This document shows, piece by piece, positions 15,013-23,988 of a DNA stretch of 64,000 nt (within the stretch, counting starts at the first letter, position 1; every line of letters starts with the position of its first letter). Below the pieces are notes generated by a model. It was not told the origin of the DNA, made no database searches, and worked only from the letters and a program-made list of their open reading frames with translations. The stretch is from contig NZ_JBEXMJ010000014.1 of the NCBI RefSeq assembly GCF_040610475.1, positions 1 to 64,000 of the forward strand. The letters run 5' to 3'. Source of the stretch: Actinopolymorpha sp. NPDC004070. GTDB taxonomy: Bacteria; Actinomycetota; Actinomycetes; Propionibacteriales; Actinopolymorphaceae. Both the position numbers and the translations under genes were made by a program.

Positions 15013-17394
15013 ATGACCAGGCCCGGATCGGACGCCGCCGCGCAGGTGGGCAACCTCCCTGCGGACACGACCAGCTTCGTCGGCAGACGACGGGAGCTGG
15101 CCGAGGTCAAACGGCTGCTGTCGAGCACCCGGATGGTGACGCTCACCGGCTTCGGCGGCGTCGGTAAGACCCGGCTCGCCCTGCGTGCCGCGCATGCCTT
15201 TCGCCGGTCGTTTCGCGACGGCGTGTGGCTGGCCGACCTCGCCAACGTCACCGATCCCGCGCTGGTCGCACCGACGGTGGCGGAGTCTCTGCGGGTCCTG
15301 GAACGCTCCCGGCGTGAACCGGCCAGGATGCTCGCCGACCACCTGCGCGACCGGCAGCTCCTCGTGGTGCTGGACAACTGCGAGCACCTCCCCGGGGCCT
15401 GCGCCGAGCTCGCCGACCGGCTGTTGTCCGCGGCACCCGGTCTGCACCTGCTGGTCACCACCCGGCAGCGGCTGGGCGTCGCCTCCGAGCACACCCTCGC
15501 GGTGCCCCCACTCCCGCTTCCGGAGGCACACGAGCGGGCAGTCGGCGACGTCGCCGACGGTCACGGGGAGGCGGGTGCACGGCAGGTGCCCGGGCGGTTC
15601 GACGCGGTCGCGTTGTTCGTCGACCGGGCCGCCGCCGTCCAGCACGACTTCGCTCTCACCGAGGAGAACCAGGACGCCGTGGTGACGATCTGCCGGCGGC
15701 TGGACGGCATCCCGCTGGCCATCGAGCTCGCCGCCGCGCGGGTGCGGGCGCTCACTCCCGCCCAGATCCGGGACCGGCTCGACCGCAGTTACGGCGTACT
15801 GACGACGGGTCCCGGCTGCGGCGACCCGCGGCACCGGACGCTCGCGGCGATGCTGGACCGGAGCTACGACCTGTGCTCGGCGGGCGAGCAGGCGATGTGG
15901 GCCCGGTCGGCGGTGTTCGTCAACGGGTTCGACCTCGACGCCGCCGAAGCGGTGTGTGCCGACGACGACCTGCCCCGCGAGGACGTGATGGACCTCGTGA
16001 CCGGGCTCATCGACAAGTCCGTGCTGATCCGGGAGGACCACGCGGGCCGGGCGAGATACCACCAGCTCACCCTCGTCCGCGACCACGGCCTGCGCCGGCT
16101 GGCCGAACAGGACCGGCTGGACGCCACCCGCCGGCGGCACTTCGCCTACTTCCGCCAGGAGGGTGCCCGCACCGCGCGGCAGGCGTTTGCGCCGCACCAG
16201 GTGGAGTGGTTCGCCCGGTTGCGCCGCGAACACGACGACCTGCGGGCGGCGCTGGACTACGCGCTGGCCCGTCCGGACCTGCGGCAGGAAGGGACCGGGC
16301 TGGCCGCCGACCTGCTCTTCCACTGGCTGAACGGCTACCTGAACGAGGGCCGGGAGTGGCTGGGCCGGATGCTCGCCGCCGACACCACCCCCACCGCGGC
16401 CCGGGCCGACGCGTTGTGGACGAACGCGTGGCTGGCCGTCATCCAGGCCGACTTCCCGGCGGCGCGCACGATGCTGGCCGAGGCGCGGTCGATCCTCGCG
16501 ACGGTGGACGCACCGAGCACGCTGGGGTACGTCGAACTGTTCTCCGGAATGCTCGCCACCGCGACCGGCGACGCCGACGCCGGCCTCGCGCACTACGCCC
16601 GGGCGCTGGAGATTCACCGCGCGAGCCGGAACCAGCACGGGATCGCCGCCACCCTGATCCGGTCCTCCATGGCCCACTCCGCGCTCGGTGACGCAGCCCG
16701 CGCCGTCGAACTCGCCGAGGAGGCCCTGTCGCTGTGCGCCGCCGCCGGCGACATCTGGCACCGGGCGTACGTCCTGCTCGCGCTGGGGATCGAGGTCTGG
16801 CGGGAGGGCGACGTCGCCCGGGCGACCGCGCTGGAACGAGAAAGCCTGCGGTACAACCAGCGGCTGGACGACCAGGTGGGCGTGGCACTGAACCTCCAGG
16901 TGCTGGCACTCGCGGCGGCCTCTGCCGGGCAGCCCGCCCGGGCCGCCGGCTTGTTCGGCGCGCTGGACACGTTGAGCCGAGCGCTCGGGGTCTCCCTCAC
17001 CGGCTACACGTACCTGTCGGAGTACCAGGACCGGTGCGTGCGCGAACTGCGGGCGACGCTGGGCGAGGACGCATACGCGAAAGCCTTCGCCGAGGGCGCC
17101 GAACGCGGATACGACCACGCGGTCGCCACCGCCCTGCAGGAGGAGCCGGACCGGCGCGGCGTGCGCAGCACTCCGGGCAAGTCGCCGTTGACACGGCGCG
17201 AACGCGAGATCGCCGATCTGATCGCACAGGGGCGTACGAACAGGCAGATCGCCAGCGCACTCGTCATCGCCCAGCGGACGGCGGAAAGCCACGTGGAGAA
17301 CATCCTCGTCAAACTGGGCTTCACCTCCCGCGCCCAGGTCGCCGCGTGGACCGCCGAACAGGGCCACACCGACGTGGGTCGCCACGACCGCTGA
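15013..17394 (+). CDS. NB-ARC ATPase / LuxR-type transcriptional regulator
   Basis: A 793-residue STAND-type regulator. SFVGRRREL leads into an ATPase with the P-loop GFGGVGKT (46-53) and the Walker B-like LLVVLDNCEHL. A winged-helix and TPR-like helical region (about 300-690) follows. The C-terminal LuxR helix-turn-helix is LTRREREIADLIAQGRTNRQIASALVIA...HVENILVKLGF. Such proteins sense a ligand or protein and then oligomerise to activate genes. Start candidates are GTG 14923, ATG 14965 and ATG 15013; I chose 15013 because homologues begin shortly before the SFVGR motif, but 14965 is possible. It is divergent from the globin operon and may control it. Confidence 0.88.
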   Translation: MTRPGSDAAAQVGNLPADTTSFVGRRRELAEVKRLLSSTRMVTLTGFGGVGKTRLALRAAHAFRRSFRDGVWLADLANVTDPALVAPTVAESLRVLERSRREPARMLADHLRDRQLLVVLDNCEHLPGACAELADRLLSAAPGLHLLVTTRQRLGVASEHTLAVPPLPLPEAHERAVGDVADGHGEAGARQVPGRFDAVALFVDRAAAVQHDFALTEENQDAVVTICRRLDGIPLAIELAAARVRALTPAQIRDRLDRSYGVLTTGPGCGDPRHRTLAAMLDRSYDLCSAGEQAMWARSAVFVNGFDLDAAEAVCADDDLPREDVMDLVTGLIDKSVLIREDHAGRARYHQLTLVRDHGLRRLAEQDRLDATRRRHFAYFRQEGARTARQAFAPHQVEWFARLRREHDDLRAALDYALARPDLRQEGTGLAADLLFHWLNGYLNEGREWLGRMLAADTTPTAARADALWTNAWLAVIQADFPAARTMLAEARSILATVDAPSTLGYVELFSGMLATATGDADAGLAHYARALEIHRASRNQHGIAATLIRSSMAHSALGDAARAVELAEEALSLCAAAGDIWHRAYVLLALGIEVWREGDVARATALERESLRYNQRLDDQVGVALNLQVLALAAASAGQPARAAGLFGALDTLSRALGVSLTGYTYLSEYQDRCVRELRATLGEDAYAKAFAEGAERGYDHAVATALQEEPDRRGVRSTPGKSPLTRREREIADLIAQGRTNRQIASALVIAQRTAESHVENILVKLGFTSRAQVAAWTAEQGHTDVGRHDR

Positions 17395-17450
17395 CACAGG
17401 CACCGACCAGGGCATGTTCTAGGCTGCGGCATGGTCTGGCGGAGGGTTCC

Positions 17451-18728
17451 GTGAAAGTCACGGCGGTGGTGGTGCGTCCGGACGACGGTGCGGTGCTCGT
17501 GTTGCCCACCGGACTCCCACGGGTGGCCGTCGCCGAGAAAATCTGGTTCCCCGACGTCGAAGCTCCGGTGCGGGCCCTGCGAACACTGCTGGGGCTCGAG
17601 GCCTGCGTCCTCGTCTGCCTCGACGACTCCCCGGACGCGACGGCCTACCTGATGACCGTGGTCGGCGCGGTGCCCGAGGAGGCTCGCTGGGTGAGCGACC
17701 TCGACGATCCGCTGGTCCTTACCGCGCGCAAACACCTCGCGCTGTCGCCGGACTCCCCGGCGACTCCTGCCTGGGCGATGCCCGGGTGGTACGCCGAGGC
17801 GATGCCGTGGATCGACGCACACCTCGAGGCGGCCGGCATGCCGCGTACCGGCCTGCCGGTACAGGTGCGGTCGTGGGGACTGTCGAACGTCCTGCGGAGC
17901 CCGACGGCCGAGGGGGACGTGTTCTTCAAGGCGCTCGCGCACGCCACGACGGTCCGGCCCGCGCGACCGGACGCGTTGCCGTTGTTGTTCGCCCACGAGC
18001 CCCTGCTGCTCCGCAAGCTCTCCGACGAGCGGCCCGCCGCGGTTCCGGCGCCGCTGGCGATCGACGAGGAGAGGGCCTGGATGCTGCTGCCGGACCTCGG
18101 ATCGGCCCTGGCCCACGAGCCGGACCGCTCGCTGTGGGTCGAGGCGGTCCGGGGGCATGCCCGGTTGCAGCGCAGCTACGCCGGCCAGGCGGATCGCCTG
18201 CTGGCGTTCGGTTGTGTCGATCGCCGGCTCGCGGTGCTGGACGGCGAGATCGACCGTTTGCTCGGTCCGAATCCGGCGACCGAGCGGCTCGAACCCGCCG
18301 AGCGCGCGGTGCTGCCCCGCCGGGCGGAGCAGTTGCGCGAGGCGATCGCCGAACTCGCTGCGATCGGCGTACCGGAGACCTTGCTGCACGGCGATCTGCA
18401 CCCACGCAACGTCGCCGTCCGCGAGGGCCGCGTCCTGGCCTTCGACTGGACCGACGCGGCGGTCTCGCACCCGTTCCTCGATCTGGTGACGTTCACCGAG
18501 CAACGCTCACCGACCTCGCAGAGCCCCCGGCTACAGGACGCCTACCTCGCCGAGTGGGAGGACTACGCCACACCCGCCGACCTGCGGCGGGCGTTGTCGC
18601 TGGCGGAGGAACTCGGTGCGCTCCACCAGACGATGACGTCCCTGCACCTGCGCGACCACGTGGCCGACGCGAGCGCCGAGTCGATGTTGCGGGGCGCCAC
18701 CTGGTGGCTCCGACGCCTCCTCACCTGA
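17451..18728 (+). CDS. Phosphotransferase-family protein with an extra N-terminal domain
   Basis: A 425-residue protein starting at GTG 17451 (GGAGGG 4 nt upstream). The C-terminal two thirds is an APH-type kinase: HGDLHPRN (313-320, catalytic D316) and FDWTDA (331-336, metal Asp, in place of the usual IDW). The first 100 residues (VTAVVVRPDDGAVLVLP...) look like a degenerate NUDIX-type sheet without the NUDIX box, so hydrolase activity there is unlikely. The substrate is unknown. It lies about 55 bp after the LuxR regulator on the same strand. Confidence 0.8.
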   Translation: MKVTAVVVRPDDGAVLVLPTGLPRVAVAEKIWFPDVEAPVRALRTLLGLEACVLVCLDDSPDATAYLMTVVGAVPEEARWVSDLDDPLVLTARKHLALSPDSPATPAWAMPGWYAEAMPWIDAHLEAAGMPRTGLPVQVRSWGLSNVLRSPTAEGDVFFKALAHATTVRPARPDALPLLFAHEPLLLRKLSDERPAAVPAPLAIDEERAWMLLPDLGSALAHEPDRSLWVEAVRGHARLQRSYAGQADRLLAFGCVDRRLAVLDGEIDRLLGPNPATERLEPAERAVLPRRAEQLREAIAELAAIGVPETLLHGDLHPRNVAVREGRVLAFDWTDAAVSHPFLDLVTFTEQRSPTSQSPRLQDAYLAEWEDYATPADLRRALSLAEELGALHQTMTSLHLRDHVADASAESMLRGATWWLRRLLT

Positions 18729-18762
18729 TCAGCGTCAAGGAGAACTTGACAGGCTTGCTCGC

Positions 18763-18796
18763 CTACTGAGCCGATTACTGGGCCGACTACTGGGCC
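18763..18796. repeat. 12-bp tandem repeat at the cupredoxin 3' end
   Basis: Three consecutive units, CTACTGAGCCGA, TTACTGGGCCGA and CTACTGGGCC, run through the stop codon (18787-18789) of the cupredoxin-like gene. Each unit supplies an in-frame TAG or TAA on the minus strand, so the repeat adds extra stop codons downstream. Confidence 0.85.
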
Positions 18797-19305
18797 TTGC
18801 TGGGCGTGGGGGCCGGTGCGGCGAACGACCCGGAGACCGTGAGACCGCCGGCCATGCCCTGCTTCTGGTGGCCGGTCGAGTAGAACGCCACGTTGCCGTG
18901 GGCGGGAAGGGTGAACGCCAGCCGGTAGAGCGAACCCGGCTGCAGCTGCACGTCCAGGGTCTGGTCCGAAGTGGTGAACGTGTGCGGCGTCTGGCTCTCG
19001 TTCTCCACCACCAGGGTGATCTTCTGCCGCGGCCGGCCCCGGATGATGGTGGGCGAGAAGTAGAAGTCCTCGATCTCGACGTAGACGCTGCGCGCCTTAC
19101 GGACGTCCTTGGTGCCGTGGTAGTTCGCGCGTATTCCCGCGACCTTCACCTTGGCGCCGTACGACAGCGGCTTCGGCGCCATCGACTCCGGCGTCGTCTT
19201 CGGCATGGGCGTCCTCGCCGGCTCCGGCCCTCCGCCACACCCGGTGACCGCCGCCAGCGCACACGCCCCGACGACCAACCCGGCGAACAGCATCCGTGCC
19301 CGCAT
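18787..19305 (-). CDS. Cupredoxin-like lipoprotein lacking the copper Cys
   Basis: A 172-residue exported lipoprotein (lipobox AAVTGC, lipidated C23), then a Pro-rich linker and a cupredoxin-like domain (about 70-160). Canonical type 1 copper ligands would be H108 (TPHTF), a Cys, H146 and M151. The ligand loop here reads FYSTGHQKQGM, with Ser143 where the Cys is expected. The protein therefore probably does not form a blue copper site; it may bind copper differently or have lost copper. It is monocistronic and sits outside the membrane. Confidence 0.8.
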   Translation of the reverse strand: MRARMLFAGLVVGACALAAVTGCGGGPEPARTPMPKTTPESMAPKPLSYGAKVKVAGIRANYHGTKDVRKARSVYVEIEDFYFSPTIIRGRPRQKITLVVENESQTPHTFTTSDQTLDVQLQPGSLYRLAFTLPAHGNVAFYSTGHQKQGMAGGLTVSGSFAAPAPTPSKAQ

Positions 19306-19425
19306 GGGAACCCCCCGATACCCAGTGGCCAGGTCCGACGCAACGTGTGGGCGCAGGCCGCCGCGAACAGTCCGACCCTAGGTCACCGCGGGGACGTGCG
19401 GATGCCGTTCGGCCGAACTGCGCGG

Positions 19426-19902
19426 TCAGCTGCCCACGCCGAGCGCGGCCAGCAGGACCAGGATGATCGTGATCACCGCGAACACGCCGTGGGGGTAGAC
19501 CAACTGGCGGGGCAGCCGGGACTCAGTGCCCGACCCGGACTTGCGCCACCGCAGGAACATCACGTCGCCGAGCACCGCCCCCACGATCAACGTCGCGAAC
19601 GCCACCCAGGTCAGCACGTCGTTGTCGACGGCGAAGTAGATGATCCACACAACCAGCCCGGCCACCACCACCAGGAAGTGCCCGAAGACCACCCCCGGAG
19701 GGAACGACGTCGCCCCCGCGCTCCCGGGGGCAGCACCACCGGGAGCCGTGCCACCACCGGCCGTCGTGCCGGGCGCGGCCTCCGCCGTACCGGCGGCATC
19801 CGCCCGCGCCGCGGCCAGCCCCCCGCCGGACACCCACTTCCGCAGCATCGTGGCACCCAGGATCGCGGTGATCACCCAGGTGATCAGTGCGGCAACAGCC
19901 AT
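19426..19902 (-). CDS. Four-helix membrane protein of unknown function
   Basis: A 158-residue protein with hydrophobic segments at about 3-20, 70-90, 95-115 and 138-156. A flexible Ala/Gly/Thr-rich loop separates the first two. No family was recognised. The start has GGAAAGG 9 nt upstream. It lies 15 bp after the DUF2231 gene on the same strand, and the two are probably one operon; both look like membrane proteins of similar topology. Confidence 0.7.
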   Translation of the reverse strand: MAVAALITWVITAILGATMLRKWVSGGGLAAARADAAGTAEAAPGTTAGGGTAPGGAAPGSAGATSFPPGVVFGHFLVVVAGLVVWIIYFAVDNDVLTWVAFATLIVGAVLGDVMFLRWRKSGSGTESRLPRQLVYPHGVFAVITIILVLLAALGVGS

Positions 19903-19917
19903 CGTTCCGGTCCTTTC

Positions 19918-20475
19918 CTATTCGCCCTTCTCCTGGTCGCGCTTCGGCGACTCATCGCCCGAACCGCCCGTCGCGAAACCGGACGCCTGGGTGGATTCGG
20001 CCGCGACCCGGACGCCGTAGCGGTAGGCGAGTTCGCCGCCGAGGTAGCCCGAGCCGCCCAGCAGGGAGAGCCCGACCGCGGAGAGGATCAGCTGTCCCCA
20101 CCCCACCGGGCCGAGCGGGTTGCCCCGGATGAAGAAGTTCACGATGTAGAGGACGATCACCACGAGGTTGAGCGACATGTGCAGGACCGCGAGGCGGTAG
20201 ACACGGGTCCGGCCCGGGATGACCAGGAAGTCGAGCAGCCCGACGGCCGCGGCGACCACCGCGCCGACCAGACCGATCCCGATCAGCCAGTGCGAGCCCT
20301 CGGCGAACAGCACCGGCATGCTGGAGAACCTCGAGACCACGTCGAAGACGAAGCTCGCCACCCAGCATCCGATCGGGATCGTGACCAGCGCCGGATGGAC
20401 CGGATGGCCGTACGGTCCGGCCGCCAGCGTGGCCGGACGCTTCGCCGGCAGCCGACTTGTCCCGGCGCCCGCCAT
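19918..20475 (-). CDS. DUF2231 membrane protein
   Basis: A 185-residue protein with four membrane helices. The hallmark HPVHPALVTIPIG at the start of the first helix, and the following FDVVSRF, identify the DUF2231 family, whose function is unknown; some members sit near haem or cytochrome genes. I set the start at ATG 20475, where GGGAGGG lies just upstream, rather than ATG 20514, which adds only a basic leader. It is divergent from the RNase HI gene. Confidence 0.85.
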   Translation of the reverse strand: MAGAGTSRLPAKRPATLAAGPYGHPVHPALVTIPIGCWVASFVFDVVSRFSSMPVLFAEGSHWLIGIGLVGAVVAAAVGLLDFLVIPGRTRVYRLAVLHMSLNLVVIVLYIVNFFIRGNPLGPVGWGQLILSAVGLSLLGGSGYLGGELAYRYGVRVAAESTQASGFATGGSGDESPKRDQEKGE

Positions 20476-20570
20476 CTGCCCTCCCGTACCCCGCCGTGTC
20501 CCCCGTGACCTCACCGCGGCATCGTCGACCTGTTCCCTTACCCCTCCGGCCGGCGGCTAGTCTCGCTGTT

Positions 20571-21035
20571 GTGGCCGCACCCGCACCCTCGCACGTCGAG
20601 CTGTTCACCGACGGGTCGTGCCGGCCCAACCCCGGACCCGGCGGCTGGGCGTACCTGCTGCGGCATCCGGCCAGCGGCAAGACCCAGGAGCGCTCGGGTG
20701 CCGTGCCGATGGCGACCAACCAGCGGATGGAACTGCAGGCGGTGATCGAGGGGCTGGCCGCACTCCGGCGACCGTCGGTGGTCGACCTGACCTCGGACTC
20801 GCAGTACGTCCTGCGCGGTCTGCGCGACTGGATGCCGCGCTGGAAGGCCCGCGGCTGGCGCAAGGCCGACAACAAGCCGGTGGAGAATCTCGACCTGTGG
20901 CAGCGGCTGGACGAGTTGGTCGCGCCCCACGACGTCCGCTTCCACTGGATCAAGGGGCACAGCGGCCACCCCGAGAACGAACGCTGCGACGAGCTCGCCA
21001 ACGCCGCCCGGGAGAGCCTCGCCCACACCCCATGA
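20571..21035 (+). CDS. rnhA: Ribonuclease HI
   Basis: A 154-residue RNase H-fold nuclease that cleaves RNA in RNA:DNA hybrids. All four metal-binding acids are visible: D14 in LFTDGSC, E54 in QRMELQAV, D76 in TSDSQYV and D140 in ERCDELAN. The basic protrusion (WKARGWRKADNKPV) and the catalytic-loop His (KGHSGH) are present. Length is normal with the GTG start at 20571. An upstream ATG at 20457 would add 38 Pro/Arg-rich residues that the family does not have. Confidence 0.93.
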   Translation: MAAPAPSHVELFTDGSCRPNPGPGGWAYLLRHPASGKTQERSGAVPMATNQRMELQAVIEGLAALRRPSVVDLTSDSQYVLRGLRDWMPRWKARGWRKADNKPVENLDLWQRLDELVAPHDVRFHWIKGHSGHPENERCDELANAARESLAHTP

Positions 21036-21051
21036 GGCAGGCCCGCCTGCG

Positions 21052-21921
21052 TCAGCCGCGGTGCCGGCGCAGGAAGTCCTCGAGAACGTCGACATAGGGT
21101 CCGGGCCGGTCCCTGCGTACCGAATGGCCGGCGCCGTCGATCCTGGCGACCTCCACGTCCCCGCCGGCCGCCATCGCGCACGCGGCCGCGACCGCCGGCT
21201 GCAGCAGCGCGCCCCGGTCGACGTCGCCGTGGATCAGCAGTACCGGACAGGTCACCTTCGCCAGCAGCTCGCGCAGCGGCACGAACGGCTCGCTCGGCCG
21301 CTCGAACACTCGCGGATCGAACTGCTCCTTGGATTTCGCCCAGGGGACCAGCTCCTCCTCCGACCACCCCGGGTTGTCGGCGCGGCCGCGGGCGATCCGG
21401 GCCGCCGGGTCGAGTGCGCGGACGGCCCGCAGCCACTCCGGCATCTGCCGCGGCGGCCCCGGTCGCGGCGGCGCGGGAGGCGTCGGCGACTTGGCACCGG
21501 GTGTGCCGTCGCGTTCTCCCGGCGGCGGGTCCTCCAGCACCACCGCGCGCACCAGGTCCGGTCGCAGCCCGGCCAGCGCGGCGGCGGTCACCGCTCCCAT
21601 CGAGTGCCCGACCACGAGGACGCCGTCGGGGTCGAGGTCGGGCTGGTCGTCCAGGACGGCGGCAGCGTCGCGGGCATGCGCGGTGTGACCGAAGGGTTCC
21701 TCCGGCAGTCCGGACTCACCGTGGCCGCGGGCGTCGGTGGCGAGGACGCTCCAGTCCGGGCCGAGCGCGGACACCACCGGGTCCCAGCAGGCACCGGAGT
21801 CGCTGAAGCCGTGCAGGAAGAGGATCTCCGCCCGGCCGCCGCGGCGCGTCCAGGCGATGGGCCCGGTTCGGCCGGATTCGGGCCGCGGGTTCGGGGTCTC
21901 GGATTCGCGTGCGGTGCTCAT
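21052..21921 (-). CDS. Alpha/beta hydrolase
   Basis: A 289-residue hydrolase. The oxyanion region is LFLHGFSDSG (35-44), the nucleophile elbow is GHSMG (S107), the acid is in HGDVDRG (about D233), and the catalytic His is H266 (GAGHSVRR). A Pro-rich insertion (PGAKSPTPPAPPRPGPP, about 141-157) lies where a cap domain usually sits. The substrate cannot be predicted. It converges on RNase HI with a 16-bp gap. Confidence 0.88.
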   Translation of the reverse strand: MSTARESETPNPRPESGRTGPIAWTRRGGRAEILFLHGFSDSGACWDPVVSALGPDWSVLATDARGHGESGLPEEPFGHTAHARDAAAVLDDQPDLDPDGVLVVGHSMGAVTAAALAGLRPDLVRAVVLEDPPPGERDGTPGAKSPTPPAPPRPGPPRQMPEWLRAVRALDPAARIARGRADNPGWSEEELVPWAKSKEQFDPRVFERPSEPFVPLRELLAKVTCPVLLIHGDVDRGALLQPAVAAACAMAAGGDVEVARIDGAGHSVRRDRPGPYVDVLEDFLRRHRG

Positions 21922-22111
21922 CGTTCGACGCTAGTGCCGGTCGGTACTCCTGGACAGTCGGGCGGCCACCACCGGTCGCCGACCGGTCGCCGGCCCGATC
22001 TCCGACCCCGTGGGCGAACGATCGGGTGAGTGAGAGGATCGGTGCCGGTCCACCCGTACCCCGGGTGGACCGAGCAGGTTCGGCGAACACGAGAGCGGAG
22101 AGGGAACCCCG

Positions 22112-22597
22112 ATGCCCGGCCCACGGATGAGCTCCACACCACTGCCCGGGATCGGGGTCCAGTACGACCTCACGACCCGCGACGACCGGCACCTGTCGGT
22201 GGTGGCGCACCGCGACGGCGCCCGGACGCTTTCCGCCTACCGCGGTGACGACCCGGACGCGTGCGCGCTCTCCCTGCAGCTCACCGGGCCGGAGGCGGCC
22301 ACCCTGGCCGAGGCGCTGCTGCCCACGCACAAGAGCCCGAGCCTGCTGCACAACACCGACCTCGGCCTGGTCGCGGACCGGATCCCACTGTCGGCCACCT
22401 CGTTCTGGAACGGCCGGCTGCTCGGCGAGACCCGGATGCGCACGGAGACCGGGGCGTCGATCGTCGCGGTGCTCCGGCGTACGGACGCGATCCCGTCCCC
22501 TCGCCCCGACTTCCGGCTGGCCGGGGGTGACACCCTCATCGTGATCGGCACCCGGGAGGGGGTGGACGCGGCCGCGGCGATCCTCGAGCAGGAGTGA
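22112..22597 (+). CDS. KhtT-like RCK_C regulator of a K+/H+ antiporter
   Basis: A 161-residue cytoplasmic protein with an N-terminal domain and a C-terminal TrkA_C/RCK_C domain (about 80-158: FWNGRLLGETRMRTETGASIVAVLRR...GDTLIVIGTREGVDAA). It lies 4 bp before a CPA2-type antiporter gene. This matches the KhtT-KhtU arrangement, in which the RCK_C protein gates K+ efflux in response to a nucleotide or pH. GGAGAGGGAA lies upstream of the ATG. Confidence 0.88.
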   Translation: MPGPRMSSTPLPGIGVQYDLTTRDDRHLSVVAHRDGARTLSAYRGDDPDACALSLQLTGPEAATLAEALLPTHKSPSLLHNTDLGLVADRIPLSATSFWNGRLLGETRMRTETGASIVAVLRRTDAIPSPRPDFRLAGGDTLIVIGTREGVDAAAAILEQE

Positions 22598-22601
22598 CGC
22601 G

Positions 22602-23900
22602 GTGCACTCGACTCTCCTGCTGATCGAGCTGGGCGCCGTCATCTTGGGGTTGGGTCTGCTCGGCCGGTTCGCCGGCCGCTACGGCCTGTCCCCCATCCCT
22701 CTCTACCTGCTGGCCGGGCTGGCGTTCGGCCACGGCGGGCTGCTGCCACTGGACGCCAGCGAGGAGTTCGTGTCCGTCGGGGCCGAGATCGGCGTCATCC
22801 TGCTGTTGCTGATGCTGGGGCTGGAATACACCGCCGCCGACCTGGTGACCAACCTCAAGACGCAGTTCCCGGCCGGCATCGTCGACTTCACGCTGAACGC
22901 GGTGCCCGGTGCGCTGGCCGCGTTGCTGCTCGGCTGGGGTCCGGTCGCGGCGGTCGTGCTCGCGGGCGTCACCTGGATCTCCTCCTCCGGCGTGATCGCC
23001 AAGGTGCTGGGCGACCTCGGCCGGGTCGGAAACCGCGAGACACCGGTGATCCTGAGCGTGCTGGTCCTCGAGGACCTCTCGATGGCGGTCTACCTGCCGA
23101 TCCTCACCGCGGTCCTGGCCGGGGCCGGGCTGGTCACCGGCAGCATCACGCTGGTGATCGCGCTCGGTGCCGCCGGGGCGGTCCTGTTCGTCGCGCTGCG
23201 CTACGGCCGGCGAATCTCCCAGTTCGTCTCCAGTGACGACCCGGAGAAGCTGCTGCTGGTGGTGTTCGGGCTGACCCTGCTGGTCGCGGGGATCGCCCAG
23301 CAGCTGCAGGTGTCCGCGGCGGTCGGCGCGTTCCTGGTCGGCATCGCGCTGTCCGGTGAGGTGGCCGAGGGCGCGCACACGCTGCTCAGCCCACTGCGTG
23401 ACCTGTTCGCCGCGGTGTTCTTCGTGTTCTTCGGGCTGAACACCGATCCGGCGAGCATCCCGCCGGTCCTCGTCCCCGCCCTGCTGCTGGCGATCGTCAC
23501 GGTGTTCACCAAGATCGCGACCGGCTACTGGGCGGCGCGGCGGGCCGGCATCGGTGAACGCGGTCGGTGGCGGGCCGGCGGCGCCCTGGTCGCCCGGGGC
23601 GAGTTCTCCATCGTCATCGCCGGACTCGGGGTCACCGCCGGTCTGCGGCCCGAGCTCGGCCCGCTGGCCACGGCGTACGTCCTGCTGCTGGTGATCGCCG
23701 GGCCGCTCACCGCGCGGTACGTCGAACCCGCCGCCGGCCGGCTCCGGCGTGCCCTTAACCCTCCGCCTCCTCCACCGCCGGCACCGGACAGCGAGGCCCA
23801 GCAGGAGACCGTCGCCCCACAGGAGCCGGAGTACGCGCCGGTGGAGGGTCAGCCGGCCGACGTGGACGAGGGAGCACCGCCCCGGCGCCGCGCCCGGTAG
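22602..23900 (+). CDS. KhtU-like cation:proton antiporter (CPA2)
   Basis: A 432-residue transporter with about 12-13 membrane helices. The CPA2 core is visible: GLEYTAADLV, the ILSVLVLEDLSMAVYLPIL helix with its acidic pair, and AVGAFLVGIALSGEVAEGAH. A Pro-rich, acidic cytoplasmic tail follows, without an RCK domain. It exchanges K+ (or Na+) for H+. The missing C-terminal RCK domain is supplied in trans by the gene just upstream. The start is GTG 22602. Confidence 0.9.
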   Translation: MHSTLLLIELGAVILGLGLLGRFAGRYGLSPIPLYLLAGLAFGHGGLLPLDASEEFVSVGAEIGVILLLLMLGLEYTAADLVTNLKTQFPAGIVDFTLNAVPGALAALLLGWGPVAAVVLAGVTWISSSGVIAKVLGDLGRVGNRETPVILSVLVLEDLSMAVYLPILTAVLAGAGLVTGSITLVIALGAAGAVLFVALRYGRRISQFVSSDDPEKLLLVVFGLTLLVAGIAQQLQVSAAVGAFLVGIALSGEVAEGAHTLLSPLRDLFAAVFFVFFGLNTDPASIPPVLVPALLLAIVTVFTKIATGYWAARRAGIGERGRWRAGGALVARGEFSIVIAGLGVTAGLRPELGPLATAYVLLLVIAGPLTARYVEPAAGRLRRALNPPPPPPPAPDSEAQQETVAPQEPEYAPVEGQPADVDEGAPPRRRAR

Positions 23901-23988
23901 GCCGCGGCCCGCCGACCTCGTGGGAGCAGGCGCCGCCGCGACCGTCGCCGAACGACGGCGGCTCGACCGATGACCGGCCGGCCGCCGG

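Noticed and set aside
14902..17415. An 837-codon open frame on the minus strand
   Set aside because: It is exactly antisense to the NB-ARC/LuxR gene, has no domain motif, and arises because stop codons are rare in all frames at this GC content.
18746..18751. TTGACA as a promoter -35 box
   Set aside because: No -10 box lies 16-19 bp downstream, and the position is between a gene end and a convergent gene end.
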